A stretch of 64,000 nt of DNA, taken from assembly GCA_017883235.1 (NCBI GenBank), contig JADGNY010000002.1:101585-165584 (forward strand), in the 5' to 3' direction. Made by a program: the position numbers and the translations under genes. Positions 32,643 to 44,546 of this stretch are shown piece after piece. The first letter of the stretch is position 1, and each line of letters begins with the position of its first letter. This DNA comes from Thermoanaerobaculia bacterium. GTDB taxonomy: Bacteria; Acidobacteriota; Thermoanaerobaculia; Gp7-AA8. Below the pieces are notes generated by a model. The model saw only the letters and a list, made by a program, of their open reading frames with translations, did not search any database and was not told the DNA's origin.

Positions 32643-32701
32643 TGCGGTTGTTGCGTTACTCAACACCGCGAGACCTCGCAACCCCGAGACCGCGCAACCG
32701 C
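32643..32701. repeat. Dispersed inverted repeat, GCGGTTGCG/GAGACC family (copy 2)
   Basis: GCGGTTGTTGCG at the left is inverse to CGCGCAACCGC at the right, with GAGACC units inside. It exactly spans the convergent gap between gpsA and the next gene, as in the other non-coding copies. Confidence 0.8.
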
Positions 32702-33249
32702 TATTCCGGGGGTTTCGTTGGTGCTGTCGGCAATGTCTCCGGCTTGACGGTCTGGATCGTTCCGCTCCCGCCCCCCGGTGAATCATCGTAGAGGCCTTCG
32801 GGCGTGTCGCCCTGCGCGCGCATGGCGGCGCGGCCGGTCGCATAATTCTTCTGCTCTTCGAGCTTCCGGGCCTGCTCCGCGGAGGCAGCAGCTTCGATCC
32901 TGGCGCGTCGCGTCGCTGCCTCCATCTGATCGAGGGAGGATCCCGCCGATCTGTTGCCGGCCGGAATTGGTGGCTGTGAGCTCGTGGTGGTGAAGTGTCC
33001 GCCCTCATGCACGAGTGTTTCGTTCGTGATGACCGGGGACGACGACTTCCTACCGGAGCGACTAGCCGCCTTCGCTGCCCGGACGAGCGGCGAGTCGCCG
33101 CCGGCAGCCGCACCAGTCGGCTGCGAGAGAACCTTCTGGGTGTGCTTCACCGTTTGTGCCGTGGGGTCCTCTTTCGCCGCCTGCGGATCGGCCGCATACA
33201 GCGACAGGGCTGCTAATGCGAGATAACTACTGATGGCGATCGGCTTCAT
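32701..33249 (-). CDS. Secreted protein of unknown function
   Basis: The 182-residue product has a signal peptide (MKPIAISSYLALAALSLYAADPQ) and a mature part of low predicted structure, rich in A, S, T, K, P and Q. A charged helical stretch lies around residues 115-145 (MEAATRRARIEAAASAEQAR, with coiled-coil character) and a Pro/Thr-rich end follows. I do not recognise the family. The ATG at 33249 has a strong RBS (GGAGGATCCG). It is convergent with gpsA and divergent from the DedA gene. A periplasmic location is likely. Confidence 0.7.
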   Translation of the reverse strand: MKPIAISSYLALAALSLYAADPQAAKEDPTAQTVKHTQKVLSQPTGAAAGGDSPLVRAAKAASRSGRKSSSPVITNETLVHEGGHFTTTSSQPPIPAGNRSAGSSLDQMEAATRRARIEAAASAEQARKLEEQKNYATGRAAMRAQGDTPEGLYDDSPGGGSGTIQTVKPETLPTAPTKPPE

Positions 33250-33334
33250 CGGATCCTCCGCTACGGTGTTCAATGTTAGTCTTCGCAGATCAAATTTCAT
33301 GACCCTCCCCGAATCTTGCACCTTGCGGGTTTGA

Positions 33335-33907
33335 ATGACGCCCGAGCTGCTGCTCCAGAAGTTTGGATACCTCGCTGTCTTCGTTGGGACGTTCCTCGAA
33401 GGGGAGACGATCCTGGTGATGGCCGGCTTCTTTGCCGAGCGCGGCTATCTCAGGCTTCCGTTCGTCATCGCCACAGCCTGCGCCGGCGCCTACTCCGGTC
33501 ACGTCTTCTGGTTCTGGCTTGGGCGGACACAGGGAGTGAGACTGCTCGACCGCTTCCCGCGGATGAAGCGTCATTTCGGCAAGGGGATCCGCCTTTTCGA
33601 GCGCTACGGCGCGCCGGCCATCTTCATCACCCAGTGGCTCTACGGCCTGCGCATCACCTGCGCCGTGATCATCGGCATCTCGAAAGTCTCGACGATCAAG
33701 TTCCTGCTGTACGAGGCGCTTACGTGTGTCGTCTGGGCGATCATCATCGGCATCGCCGGCTTCTACTTCGGCCGTGCCGTCGAGCGCGTGCTCGGACGGG
33801 CCGCGCATATTGAAAAGTACGGGCTGATTGTGCTGGTCGTGGCCGCGCTCGGTTTCTGGGCGTATCACCGGTGGAAGGACAAGCGTGAGGAGAGCGGGGA
33901 GGCTTAG
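33335..33907 (+). CDS. DedA family membrane protein
   Basis: The 190-residue protein has the DedA/SNARE-associated domain. The N-terminal hydrophobic helix is followed by the family motif FLEGETILVMAGFFAERGYL with the conserved Glu residues, and then the GHVFWFWLGRTQGVRLL segment. The next motif is FERYGAPAIFITQWLYGLRI, and two C-terminal helices follow (LTCVVWAIIIGIAGFYFG, IEKYGLIVLVVAALGFW). Family members are proton-dependent lipid or small-molecule transporters and flippases at the inner membrane. The typical conserved Arg region (FGR.IP..R) is here changed to TQWLYGLRI, as in the YqjA-like branch. It is convergent with ppdK. Confidence 0.85.
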   Translation: MTPELLLQKFGYLAVFVGTFLEGETILVMAGFFAERGYLRLPFVIATACAGAYSGHVFWFWLGRTQGVRLLDRFPRMKRHFGKGIRLFERYGAPAIFITQWLYGLRITCAVIIGISKVSTIKFLLYEALTCVVWAIIIGIAGFYFGRAVERVLGRAAHIEKYGLIVLVVAALGFWAYHRWKDKREESGEA

Positions 33908-33911
33908 AGGC

Positions 33912-33994
33912 AATGTTGAATTGAATGTTCAATGTTGAATGGAAGCTGGTCTAAACCACAGCACATTCAACACTTAACATTCAACATTCAACAT
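33912..33994. repeat. Dispersed inverted repeat, AATGTTGAATG family
   Basis: AATGTTGAATTGAATGTTC on the left and its relatives ACATTCAACATTCAACATT on the right form an AT-rich stem between two convergent genes. It may also terminate transcription. Confidence 0.8.
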
Positions 33995-34008
33995 TTCCGG
34001 GTTTCAGC

Positions 34009-36750
<2,742 letters not shown>

Positions 36751-36759
36751 CGCGGCGCG

Positions 36760-36765
36760 ATTATC
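36760..36765 (-). promoter_or_regulatory. -10 box of ppdK overlapping the upstream stop
   Basis: On the minus strand GATAAT overlaps the TAA stop of the preceding gene and ends 9 nt before the ppdK ATG. Confidence 0.5.
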
Positions 36766-37996
36766 TCCGAACTTCCACTTCGACGCTGGAGTAGATCGCC
36801 CGTGCGGCGTCGCTGGCCGGCGTCTGGCGCGGGGAGTCGCTGCCTGCGGCGAGAAAGTCGACGCGCCCGAGACCGGTACCGAGGCTCTCGAGCGCCTTGC
36901 GAACCGAGGCGATCTCGTGCTCGGCGAATTCTTTGTTGCGTTTCGTGTCGGACTGCCGGAACTCGTGCGCCACGATGCGAAGAGGAACCGGCGCGTTGTG
37001 AATGATGCCCGCCAGCGACAGCAGCTCCTCGCGGCTGGCTCCGACAACCAGCTCGCCTGCCGGATCAAATTGCAACGCGAACATCGATACGTGGTTTGCG
37101 CGCCGGAGTACCGCCAGCGGAACCTCGTCGCGCGGTGCGGGGGCGGCGCAGGGGGCACGCTCGCCAGACCAGGGGAGGGTGGTGAAAAGCGGGATCGCTT
37201 CCTCGTGCCAATCGAGGGCACTGAGATGCTTGCCGTCGGGCGACACGGTGAGGGCTGTAAAACCGTAGTCGTTGCCGCGAATCCAGTTGAAGCGCCACAT
37301 CCGGCCGTTCGTGCCGCCGGTGAGAAAAACAGGCAGGGCGCCCTGAGCCAGGACGCCGGTCGCGCGCCCGCCACGCTGGACGAAGGCGGCGGCTTCGCCG
37401 TTGATCGACCAGCAGCCGTCGAGCGGAGGGTCGCTCCGCGGACTGGTCTCCGTGCCGTGCGCGAGGAGCGAGTGCAGGCGGACGTCACGCACGGGATGCC
37501 GGGCGTCAGGGACCGTGACGCGCAGATACGCGGCCTCGGATGGCGTGACATCGAGCCATTGCGCTTCGCTGATCTGCCGCGCCGTCATCGTCCCCAACGG
37601 TTGCCATGCCGCGCCGTCGAGCGAGCGCTCGAACGTCACATGATTCGCTTCGTAGGCCCCTTCGACGAGCGTGCGAAAGCCGACGCGGTCGATGCGGCTC
37701 CGCGCGCCGAGGGCGATCACGATCGACTGCGGATAATCGCGGGGTGGCGGCGCCCAGAACGAGGCGATCTCGCCGTCGATCGTGTTGACGGCGGAAGTGA
37801 TCAACATCGCCTCGCCGGTGCGGGAGACGATCGTTGCGCCGCGCGTGATGTCGAGGAGGCTCGATTGCTCGTTGATGATGTCGGTTGGAAGCTTGTCTGA
37901 GCGCTGCTGACCCGAGGCCTGCTTCGGCGCGGGACGCGCGCAACTCACGATGAGGAGCAACGCCAGCAGCGTCCGCACCTTCATTGTAGGGTTCAT
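36761..37996 (-). CDS. Lipoprotein with discoidin-like and OmpA-like regions
   Basis: The 411-residue product has a lipobox (LLIVSC, Cys near residue 19). Residues 45-165 look like a discoidin (F5/8 type C) beta sandwich: LLDITRGATIVSRTG, AVNTIDGEIASFWAPPP, and VTFERSLDGAAWQPLG. The centre has isolated Trp-rich beta strands (GGTNGRMWRFNWIRGNDYGF). The last 90 residues (PLRIVAHEFRQSDTKRNKEF, ASVRKALESLG) resemble an OmpA-like peptidoglycan-binding domain. It starts with an ATGA overlap at the end of glyS, an unusual partner for a tRNA synthetase gene. It is probably envelope-anchored; ligand unknown. Confidence 0.7.
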   Translation of the reverse strand: MNPTMKVRTLLALLLIVSCARPAPKQASGQQRSDKLPTDIINEQSSLLDITRGATIVSRTGEAMLITSAVNTIDGEIASFWAPPPRDYPQSIVIALGARSRIDRVGFRTLVEGAYEANHVTFERSLDGAAWQPLGTMTARQISEAQWLDVTPSEAAYLRVTVPDARHPVRDVRLHSLLAHGTETSPRSDPPLDGCWSINGEAAAFVQRGGRATGVLAQGALPVFLTGGTNGRMWRFNWIRGNDYGFTALTVSPDGKHLSALDWHEEAIPLFTTLPWSGERAPCAAPAPRDEVPLAVLRRANHVSMFALQFDPAGELVVGASREELLSLAGIIHNAPVPLRIVAHEFRQSDTKRNKEFAEHEIASVRKALESLGTGLGRVDFLAAGSDSPRQTPASDAARAIYSSVEVEVRR

Positions 37997-40077
37997 GCCC
38001 GATACTCGCGCCGGTCGACGACGATTTTCGTCACGTCGGCGATCTTCATCACGGCGTTGCCGACTGTGCGCAGCAGCGCCATGCGGTTGCGGCGCACGCC
38101 CTCGTCTTCGACCATGACCATCACTTCGTCGAAGAATGTCTCGAGCTCCGGGGCCATGGCGGCAAAGGTCTCGAGCGCAAGTTTGTAGTCACGTTCGCCG
38201 ATCATCTCGTCGACCTGATCGCTCATCAGCGGGACAAGCTTGGCCAGCCGCCGTTCCGTGTCGCTCTCGAACTTCGAGGGATCGACGCGTGCCGCGGACT
38301 CCTGCCCCGAGGTGATGTTGGCGATGCGTTTGGCGGAGTCGAGGATCGAGAGGAAGTTCGGCTCGTTGCGCATCGCTTTTAACGCGGTGATGCGGTCGAC
38401 GAGGTCGGTGAGCGACGATGCCCATCCCGCCTCCATGGCCGCTGCGATCTCGTCGTAGGCGAAGCCGTATGCCGAGGCTTCGAGGATCGTGCGAACGCGC
38501 TCGGCGAAGAAGGCGAGGAGGTCGTCTTTGGGTTGCGGGGTTGCTTGGTTGCTGAGTTGCTGGTGAGCCGCGAGGGCGATGCCGATCAGCTTGTCGATGC
38601 CGATCTTCACGGACCGCTTGTCGCGGTTGAGCAGGATCTGCACGATGCCCTGTGCGGCGCGGCGCAGAGCGAAGGGATCCTTCGAGCCGGTCGGCTTCGC
38701 GCCGATGCGGAAGAAGCCGGCGAGAGTGTCGATCTTGTCGGCGAGCGAGATAACCGCGCCGCTGCGCGTGCGCGGCAGAGCGTCGTCGATGTTGGCCGGG
38801 AGATAGTGATCGTAGATAGCCTGCCAGGTGTTCTCCGGCAACCCTTCTTCGCGGGCGTAGATACCGCCGATCTTTCCCTGGAGGTCGGTGAACTCTTTGA
38901 CCATCTCCGTGGGGAGATCGGTCTTGCAAAGCCGGGCAGCCGCAAGTGTATCGGCGTCGTCGGAGATGGCTGCTGAGATCTGTTCGATGCGCCTGGTCTT
39001 ATCGCGATAGTTGCCGAGCTTTTCCTGAAACTGCAGATGCTCGAGCTGTTCGAGGCGCGACTCGAGTGTCCGCTTCCGATCGGTCTCGTAGAAGAACTTC
39101 GCATCGGCGAAGCGGGCGTTCGTGACGAATGAATTGCCGTAGGCGGCGTTGCCGTCCCGATCGGCGTCGTTATCGAGAACTGCCAGGAAGGAGCTCGTGA
39201 GCCGTCCGTCGGCCGTGCGGATCGGGAGCTGCTTCTGATGGACACGCATCACCGTGACCAGCACTTCGTCCGGCAACGACAGGTATTCGCGGCCGAATTC
39301 GGCGCGAACGACGCCCGGGTATTCGGTGAGGTACTGCCACTGCGACCAGATCGAGGCGTCGACGGACGGGGTGCCGCCTGCCTGCTGGCCGAGGACGCGG
39401 GCGCGCTCGGCCATTACCTGGCGGCGGCGGTCGGCATTGATGACGACGCGCGCCAGCTCCAGCTTCGTCACGTAGTCGTTGTACGAGAGAACGTCGATCA
39501 GTTGCGGCGCCAGTGTGCGGTGGCCGCGCGTGGTTGCCCCCGAGGGGATATCGAAAATTGTGATCGGCAGATGCTCGCCGCCGAGCACGGAGACGACGGA
39601 GTGGATCGGACGGATGTAGGAATGCTCGCCTTTTCCCCACCGCATCATCTTCGGCCAGCGCAGCGATTCGATGATCTGCGGCACGCGCTCCTGCAGAATC
39701 TCCCCCGCGGAGCGGCCTTTGATCGTGCGCTTGACGCGGATGTAGTCACCGCCAGCGATCACGTCGTCGATCGTGGCGTTGTTCTTTTTCAGGAATCCGT
39801 TCAGCGCCTGCGTGGGCTTTCCCTCGGCGTCATAAGCGGCCTTCACGGGCGGACCCTTCACCTCTTCTTCGCGGTCGCTCTCGCGGAGTGGGATGCGCGA
39901 CAGGAAGAAGATGATGCGGCGCGGGGTGCTGTTGACGACGACCGGATTGCGGTCATCGGGCGGCTCCCCGAGGTCCTGCGTCAGTTTCGTCAATTGCTGC
40001 AGCAGCGTCGCCTGCGCGGCGGTGTGCATCCACGCGGGGATCTCTTCCGTCAGCAGCTCGAAAAAGTACTCAGCCAT
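37993..40077 (-). CDS. glyS: Glycyl-tRNA synthetase, beta subunit
   Basis: The 694-residue product has the features of the bacterial GlyS beta subunit: [14 protein letters not shown] at the N-terminus, the [13 protein letters not shown] segment, [15 protein letters not shown], the [12 protein letters not shown] region, the [12 protein letters not shown] helix and the C-terminal DALR-like anticodon-binding part ([21 protein letters not shown]). It pairs with GlyQ as alpha2beta2 to charge tRNA-Gly. It overlaps glyQ by 8 nt. Around residues 506-516 the sequence [11 protein letters not shown] is encoded by a piece of a dispersed GGTTGCGGGGTTGCTTGG repeat (38530-38563), an in-frame insertion apparently tolerated in a linker. 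Confidence 0.94.
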   Translation of the reverse strand: MAEYFFELLTEEIPAWMHTAAQATLLQQLTKLTQDLGEPPDDRNPVVVNSTPRRIIFFLSRIPLRESDREEEVKGPPVKAAYDAEGKPTQALNGFLKKNNATIDDVIAGGDYIRVKRTIKGRSAGEILQERVPQIIESLRWPKMMRWGKGEHSYIRPIHSVVSVLGGEHLPITIFDIPSGATTRGHRTLAPQLIDVLSYNDYVTKLELARVVINADRRRQVMAERARVLGQQAGGTPSVDASIWSQWQYLTEYPGVVRAEFGREYLSLPDEVLVTVMRVHQKQLPIRTADGRLTSSFLAVLDNDADRDGNAAYGNSFVTNARFADAKFFYETDRKRTLESRLEQLEHLQFQEKLGNYRDKTRRIEQISAAISDDADTLAAARLCKTDLPTEMVKEFTDLQGKIGGIYAREEGLPENTWQAIYDHYLPANIDDALPRTRSGAVISLADKIDTLAGFFRIGAKPTGSKDPFALRRAAQGIVQILLNRDKRSVKIGIDKLIGIALAAHQQLSNQATPQPKDDLLAFFAERVRTILEASAYGFAYDEIAAAMEAGWASSLTDLVDRITALKAMRNEPNFLSILDSAKRIANITSGQESAARVDPSKFESDTERRLAKLVPLMSDQVDEMIGERDYKLALETFAAMAPELETFFDEVMVMVEDEGVRRNRMALLRTVGNAVMKIADVTKIVVDRREYRA
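38530..38563. repeat. Dispersed repeat fragment inside glyS
   Basis: GGGTTGCGGGGTTGCTTGG and GAGTTGCTGG match the half-arm of the GGTTGCGG family seen at 21350, 32643 and 52590. It is read in frame as a Gln/Asn-rich linker. Confidence 0.65.
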
Positions 40078-40957
40078 TGGAGGCCTTCAGCAGCGGAAAT
40101 CCGAGCGCTTCGCGTGAGGCCAGGTATTGGTGCGCGCAGGCGACGGCCAGCTCGCGTACGCGTTTGATGATGCCGACGCGCTCCGTCACGGAGACAGCGC
40201 CGCGCGCGTCGAGCGTGTTGAACACGTGCGAGCACTTCAGCGTCCAGTCGTAGGCTGGCAGGACGAGCTTCGCTTCCAGACAGCTTCTCGCTTCCTTCTC
40301 GTACTCCTCGAAAAGGTTCCAATGCAAAGCGACGTTGGCGACCTCGAAGTAGTACTTGGAGAACTCGTACTCATCCTGCTTCCGCACCGGGCCGTAGCCG
40401 AAGCCGGCGCCCCATTCGATGTCGTACACCGAGGGCTGGCGGGAGAGGAACATCGTCAGGCGCTCCAGACCGTAGGTGATCTCCGCGGAGATTGGAGCCA
40501 GATCGATGCCGCCTGCCTGCTGGAAGTAGGTGAACTGCGTGATCTCCATCCCGTCGAGGAGGATCTGCCAGCCGACGCCCCATGCGCCGAGGGTCGGTGA
40601 CTCCCAGTTGTCCTCCTCGAAGCGGATGTCGTGGCGGGTCAGGTCGAGACCGAGCGCGCGCAACGAGTCGAGATACAGCTCCTGCACGTCCAGCGGCGAC
40701 GGCTTGAGGATGACCTGAAACTGATAGTGCTTGCCGAGGCGGAACGGGTTGTCGCCGTATCGGCCGTCAGCAGGGCGGCGCGACGGCTGGACGTAGCCGA
40801 CGTTCCACGGTTCCGGCCCGAGAACGCGGAGGAAGGTGGCGGGATGCATCGTCCCCGCGCCGACCTCGAGATCGAGCGGCGTCTCGATCATGCAGCCGCG
40901 CTCCGCCCAGAAGTTCTGGAGGCGGAGGATGAGGTCTTGAAATGCAAGGCGCGGCAT
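40070..40957 (-). CDS. glyQ: Glycyl-tRNA synthetase, alpha subunit
   Basis: The 295-residue protein matches GlyQ closely. It has [37 protein letters not shown], the [18 protein letters not shown] class II motif 2 region, the [10 protein letters not shown] segment, the [20 protein letters not shown] block and [15 protein letters not shown]. As a class II synthetase subunit it holds the aminoacylation site for glycine. The ATG at 40957 is used because homologs start close to LAFQDLIL; it lies 11 nt after TAGAAT on the minus strand. The 3' end overlaps glyS by 8 nt. The longer GTG frame is unlikely. Confidence 0.95.
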   Translation of the reverse strand: MPRLAFQDLILRLQNFWAERGCMIETPLDLEVGAGTMHPATFLRVLGPEPWNVGYVQPSRRPADGRYGDNPFRLGKHYQFQVILKPSPLDVQELYLDSLRALGLDLTRHDIRFEEDNWESPTLGAWGVGWQILLDGMEITQFTYFQQAGGIDLAPISAEITYGLERLTMFLSRQPSVYDIEWGAGFGYGPVRKQDEYEFSKYYFEVANVALHWNLFEEYEKEARSCLEAKLVLPAYDWTLKCSHVFNTLDARGAVSVTERVGIIKRVRELAVACAHQYLASREALGFPLLKASNG

Positions 40958-40968
40958 ATTGGGCGCGC

Positions 40969-40974
40969 ATTCTA
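40969..40974 (-). promoter_or_regulatory. -10 box of the glyQ operon
   Basis: TAGAAT on the minus strand lies 11 nt before the glyQ ATG, with no RBS in between. Confidence 0.5.
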
Positions 40975-41002
40975 TCCGCACCGGCACGGCGCGTGATCGA
41001 AC

Positions 41003-41135
41003 GGAGCGCTGGCGTCCCGCCGGCTGGCACAGCGGCGTCTCGCCGCTGCGGTGCGGTTACCCAGCGACTGTGTCGAGTCTTGCCAGACCGGAGGCGAGAC
41101 GCCTCCGGGCCAGCCGGCGAGACGCGCGGCGCTCC
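41003..41135. repeat. Dispersed inverted repeat, GGAGCGCTGGCGTC family (copy 2)
   Basis: The left arm GGAGCGCTGGCGTCCCGCCG matches copy 1 at 22573, and the right arm (CCAGCCGGCGAGACGC) is slightly degenerate. It separates glyQ from the preceding lipoprotein gene on the same strand. Confidence 0.85.
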
Positions 41136-41139
41136 TTGG

Positions 41140-41619
41140 TTAGCCGCGGGTGTCCGTCGGGGGCGGAGGGGGCTGATCCTCATCCGATTTCTTCTTCGCG
41201 TTCGGCGCTGTGGTCGTAGTGGTGGTAGTCGTCTCCGTGTCCGTTGTGGTCGTCATCGTCGTGTCTGTTGCCGGCTCCGGCCGCAGTTCCTGCGGCTGCG
41301 GTGGCGGCGTGTAGAGGCGAGGACGCAACGGATGCGGTGCGGTCGACGTGATCGGCGTGATCGGCGCCGTCGTTCCAGCCGTATCGTTGCCGAGCGGATT
41401 CGGATTCGTCGGGATGGTGAAGTTCGTCGTCGTATCGGCATTCGTGTCCGTGACCGGCGGCGGCGTCTCTCCCGGCCCGTTGATGGTCGACGTCACGCCG
41501 CTCGCCGATCCTTCGGGCACAACGTCGTACTGCTTCTGGTCACGCTGCATCTTGCCGGACCTGCTGCAGGCGAAAACGAGAAGAGCGAACGCGGCCAGGG
41601 TTGGGATTTTCGGGGTCAT
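41140..41619 (-). CDS. Small Thr/Pro-rich lipoprotein
   Basis: The 159-residue product has a lipoprotein signal (MTPKIPTLAAFALLVFACSR, Cys near residue 18). The mature chain is low in complexity: many T, P, N and D, with a stretch of about ten consecutive Thr near residue 135 and a Pro-rich end. It is likely an extended, surface-exposed or periplasm-spanning linker without enzymatic function. I do not recognise a family. The ATG at 41619 was chosen for the signal sequence; longer frames run into the Rrf2 promoter. It is divergent from the SUF regulator. Confidence 0.6.
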   Translation of the reverse strand: MTPKIPTLAAFALLVFACSRSGKMQRDQKQYDVVPEGSASGVTSTINGPGETPPPVTDTNADTTTNFTIPTNPNPLGNDTAGTTAPITPITSTAPHPLRPRLYTPPPQPQELRPEPATDTTMTTTTDTETTTTTTTTAPNAKKKSDEDQPPPPPTDTRG

Positions 41620-41685
41620 CACGCCCGATTCAGTCGCAGCTTGTATGCCAATGAGCGAGCGGGAAGAAGCAACGTTGCACATCAG

Positions 41686-41716
41686 TTGAACAAACCGTAC
41701 CGTAGTGGTACTGTTT
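41686..41716 (+). promoter_or_regulatory. SUF operon promoter with Rrf2-type operator
   Basis: TTGAAC (41686-41691) and TACTGT (41709-41714) are separated by 17 bp. Over the spacer lies a dyad: AAAC, then GTACC (41697-41701), a 5 bp centre, GGTAC (41707-41711), and GTTT. A regulator bound there would cover the promoter, fitting autorepression of the adjacent Rrf2 gene and the suf genes. Confidence 0.65.
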
Positions 41717-41751
41717 CGCTCCTTTTCGGGAACGTACTGACGGAACTGACG

Positions 41752-42222
41752 ATGCTGAAGATCTCCAAACTCACTGATTACGGTCTCCTTGCCGCCGTCT
41801 ACCTTGCCCGTCACAACGGAGAGGTTGCCTCGGCGCGGGAGATTGCCGAGTTCTACCACCTGCCGGTGCCGATGATCACCAAGGTCCTCAAAACGCTCCA
41901 TCAGAGCGAGGTGATCGAGTCACATCGCGGCGTCGGCGGCGGCTATACCTTTAACGGTGACGCCGAGTCCGTCACCCTCGGGCAGCTCATCGCCGCGCTC
42001 GAAGGTCCGTGGGATCTCGTCGAATGCGAAACGACGGATGATCAGGGTCACGCCGCCTGCGCCATCCGTGTGGCCTGCCCGTCGCGGCGGTTCATGTTCG
42101 GCATCAACCGTGCGGTAAAAGGAGCATTCGAGCAGGTAACGCTCGGCGACCTCACGCGTGGTGTCATGCCGGTACCGCGGGTCGACAAACCAGCGTTGTT
42201 GCAAGTTGGGAATCCATCATGA
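41752..42222 (+). CDS. Rrf2 family transcriptional regulator of the SUF operon
   Basis: The 156-residue protein has the Rrf2 winged-helix domain: [39 protein letters not shown] as the helix-turn-helix, and [11 protein letters not shown] as the wing. The C-terminal part carries cysteines ([20 protein letters not shown]) placed like the cluster ligands of IscR/SufR-type sensors, so an Fe-S cluster probably controls DNA binding. A dyad over its promoter supports autorepression. The TGA overlaps the sufB start as ATGA, tying it to the operon it most likely controls according to Fe-S demand. Confidence 0.9.
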   Translation: MLKISKLTDYGLLAAVYLARHNGEVASAREIAEFYHLPVPMITKVLKTLHQSEVIESHRGVGGGYTFNGDAESVTLGQLIAALEGPWDLVECETTDDQGHAACAIRVACPSRRFMFGINRAVKGAFEQVTLGDLTRGVMPVPRVDKPALLQVGNPS

Positions 42223-43652
42223 CCAGTACGATCGAACAGATTGCCAGTCAGGAGTACAAGTACGGCTTCGTCACCGACATCGAATCCGATCAGGCTCCTC
42301 CCGGGCTGAACGAAGACATCATCCGCCTCATCTCGGCGAAGAAGAACGAGCCGGAGTGGATGCTCGACTTCCGCCTCAGAGCTCTTCGCCACTGGACGAC
42401 GATGAAGGAGCCGACGTGGGCCAACGTCAAGTACGGCCCGATCGACTATCAGTCCATCTGCTACTACTCCGCGCCCAAGCAGAAAAAGAAGCTCAACTCG
42501 CTCGATGAAGTCGATCCCGAGCTGCGGGCGACGTTCGCGAAGCTCGGCATCTCGCTCGAAGAGCAGAAGCGGCTCTCCGGGGTGGCCGTCGACGCGGTCT
42601 TCGACTCCGTCTCCGTCGCTACGACCTTCCGCTCCGAGCTGGCGAAGGTGGGGGTCATCTTCTGTTCGTTCTCCGATGCCGTGCAGAAGCATCCGGACCT
42701 GATCCGCAAGTACCTCGGCAGCGTCGTTCCCTACACCGACAACTTTTTTGCCACGCTCAACGCCGCGGTCTTCACGGACGGCTCGTTCTGCTACATCCCG
42801 AAGGGCGTTCGCTGCCCGATGGAGCTGTCGACCTATTTCCGGATCAACTCGGCCGGCACCGGGCAGTTCGAGCGGACGCTGATCGTGGCCGATGAGGGGG
42901 CTACCGTGAGCTACCTCGAGGGATGCACGGCGCCGATGCGCGACGAGAATCAGCTCCACGCCGCAGTCGTCGAGCTGGTCGCGCTCGACAACGCCTCGAT
43001 CAAGTACTCGACCGTCCAGAACTGGTATCCCGGCGACAAGGAAGGGCGCGGCGGCATCTACAACTTCGTCACCAAGCGCGGCAAGGCCTTCGCGAATGCG
43101 AAGCTGTCGTGGACGCAGGTCGAGACCGGCTCGGCCATCACTTGGAAGTATCCGAGCTGCATCCTGCAGGGGGACAACTCGGTCGGCGAGTTCTACTCGG
43201 TGGCGCTGACGAATCACTATCAGCAGGCCGACACCGGTACGAAAATGATTCACCTCGGCAAGAACACCCGTTCGACGATCATCTCGAAGGGGATCTCGGC
43301 CGGCTTTGGCCAGCAGACCTACCGCGGCGAAGTGAAGATCATGAAGTCGGCGGAGGGGGCGCGCAATTACTCGCAGTGCGATTCGTTGCTCCTCGGCGAC
43401 AAGTGCGGCGCACACACGTTCCCCTACATCGAGGTGCGCAACTCCTCGGCCCAGATGGAGCACGAGGCCTCGACGTCGAAGATCGGCGAAGACCAGCTCT
43501 TCTACTGCCAGCAACGCGGTATCTCCGCCGAAGACGCCGTCTCGATGATCGTCAACGGCTTCTGCCGGGAAGTGTTCAAGGAGTTGCCGATGGAGTTCGC
43601 GGTAGAAGCGACGAAGTTGCTTGGAGTGTCGTTGGAAGGAAGCGTTGGCTAA
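42219..43652 (+). CDS. sufB: Fe-S cluster assembly scaffold SufB
   Basis: The 477-residue protein matches Suf[20 protein letters not shown] near the start, the conserved YYSAPKQKK segment, [20 protein letters not shown], the [20 protein letters not shown] block, the [20 protein letters not shown] motif, [20 protein letters not shown], and the C-terminal [20 protein letters not shown] with a conserved Cys/Glu set. It forms the SufBCD scaffold on which clusters are assembled. It overlaps the regulator gene and lies upstream of sufC with a dispersed repeat between. Confidence 0.96.
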   Translation: MTSTIEQIASQEYKYGFVTDIESDQAPPGLNEDIIRLISAKKNEPEWMLDFRLRALRHWTTMKEPTWANVKYGPIDYQSICYYSAPKQKKKLNSLDEVDPELRATFAKLGISLEEQKRLSGVAVDAVFDSVSVATTFRSELAKVGVIFCSFSDAVQKHPDLIRKYLGSVVPYTDNFFATLNAAVFTDGSFCYIPKGVRCPMELSTYFRINSAGTGQFERTLIVADEGATVSYLEGCTAPMRDENQLHAAVVELVALDNASIKYSTVQNWYPGDKEGRGGIYNFVTKRGKAFANAKLSWTQVETGSAITWKYPSCILQGDNSVGEFYSVALTNHYQQADTGTKMIHLGKNTRSTIISKGISAGFGQQTYRGEVKIMKSAEGARNYSQCDSLLLGDKCGAHTFPYIEVRNSSAQMEHEASTSKIGEDQLFYCQQRGISAEDAVSMIVNGFCREVFKELPMEFAVEATKLLGVSLEGSVG

Positions 43653-43770
43653 TGCTGCGGAGCGAAGCGACGTCAGCATCTCCGGTGAGACCGCGCGGCT
43701 TGAACCAACGCAAGCGCGGGCTGACCGGAGATCCTGCCGGGTTCGCTTCGCTCACGGCAGGATGAACTAA
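43653..43770. repeat. Dispersed repeat between sufB and sufC
   Basis: The segment contains CGGAGCGAAGCGACGTCAGC and GGTTCGCTTCGCTCACGGCA, arranged as inverted GAAGCG/CGCTTC units around GGAGATCCTG. A shorter relative (CCGGAGATCCTGCGGCCGC) is at 47185-47219, before sufU. Related GAGCGAAGCGAG units occur at 63899-64000. Confidence 0.7.
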
Positions 43771-43787
43771 GAAATAAGAAAGAACAC

Positions 43788-44546
43788 ATGCTCGATATCA
43801 AAAACCTACACGCCGGAATCGACGGCAAGGAAATCCTCAAAGGGCTCACGCTGCGCGTCGGCATGGGCGAGGTGCACGCGATCATGGGGCCGAACGGCTC
43901 CGGCAAATCGACGCTGGCGAATGTCTTGGCCGGACGGCCGAAGTACAACGCCACCTCGGGGACGGTCACGTACCTCGGGAAGGATCTGCTGGCGCTGCCT
44001 GCCGAGGAGCGGGCGCGGGAGGGAGTCTTCCTGGCCATGCAGTACCCGGTCGAGATTCCGGGCGTCAACAACATCTACTTCCTCAAGGCAGCGCTCAACT
44101 CCGTCCGCAAGCATCAGGGGCTGGAGGAGCTCGACGCCATGGAGTTCCTGCAACTCGCCCGCGAGAAGATGAAGCTCGTCGAGATGGATGAAACATTCAT
44201 GAACCGTTCCGTGAACGAAGGCTTCTCCGGCGGCGAAAAGAAGCGGAACGAGATCTTCCAGATGGCGGTGCTCGATCCGAAGCTGGCCATCCTCGACGAG
44301 ACCGACTCAGGGCTCGACATCGATGCGCTACGCATCGTCGCCGAGGGAGTCAATGCCCTTCGCAGCGAGCAGCACTCGGTGCTCGTCATCACGCACTATC
44401 AGCGTTTGCTCCGTTACCTCGTTCCTGACTTCGTGCATGTTCTCGCCGACGGCAGGATCGTGAAGTCTGGCGGGAAAGAGCTGGCTGAGGAGCTCGAGCA
44501 AAAGGGTTATGAGTGGATTGAAGATGAGGTCTTAGCGGCGCGATGA
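43788..44546 (+). CDS. sufC: Fe-S assembly ATPase SufC
   Basis: The 252-residue ABC ATPase has Walker A GPNGSGKSTL (about residues 34-43), a Q-loop around MQYPVEIPGVNN, the signature FSGGEKKRNEIFQM, Walker B LAILDETDSGLDID, and the H-loop VITHYQRLL. It is the ATPase of the SufBCD complex and has no membrane partners, as expected for SufC. It begins after an AG-rich weak RBS, and its end overlaps sufD by ATGA. Confidence 0.96.
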   Translation: MLDIKNLHAGIDGKEILKGLTLRVGMGEVHAIMGPNGSGKSTLANVLAGRPKYNATSGTVTYLGKDLLALPAEERAREGVFLAMQYPVEIPGVNNIYFLKAALNSVRKHQGLEELDAMEFLQLAREKMKLVEMDETFMNRSVNEGFSGGEKKRNEIFQMAVLDPKLAILDETDSGLDIDALRIVAEGVNALRSEQHSVLVITHYQRLLRYLVPDFVHVLADGRIVKSGGKELAEELEQKGYEWIEDEVLAAR

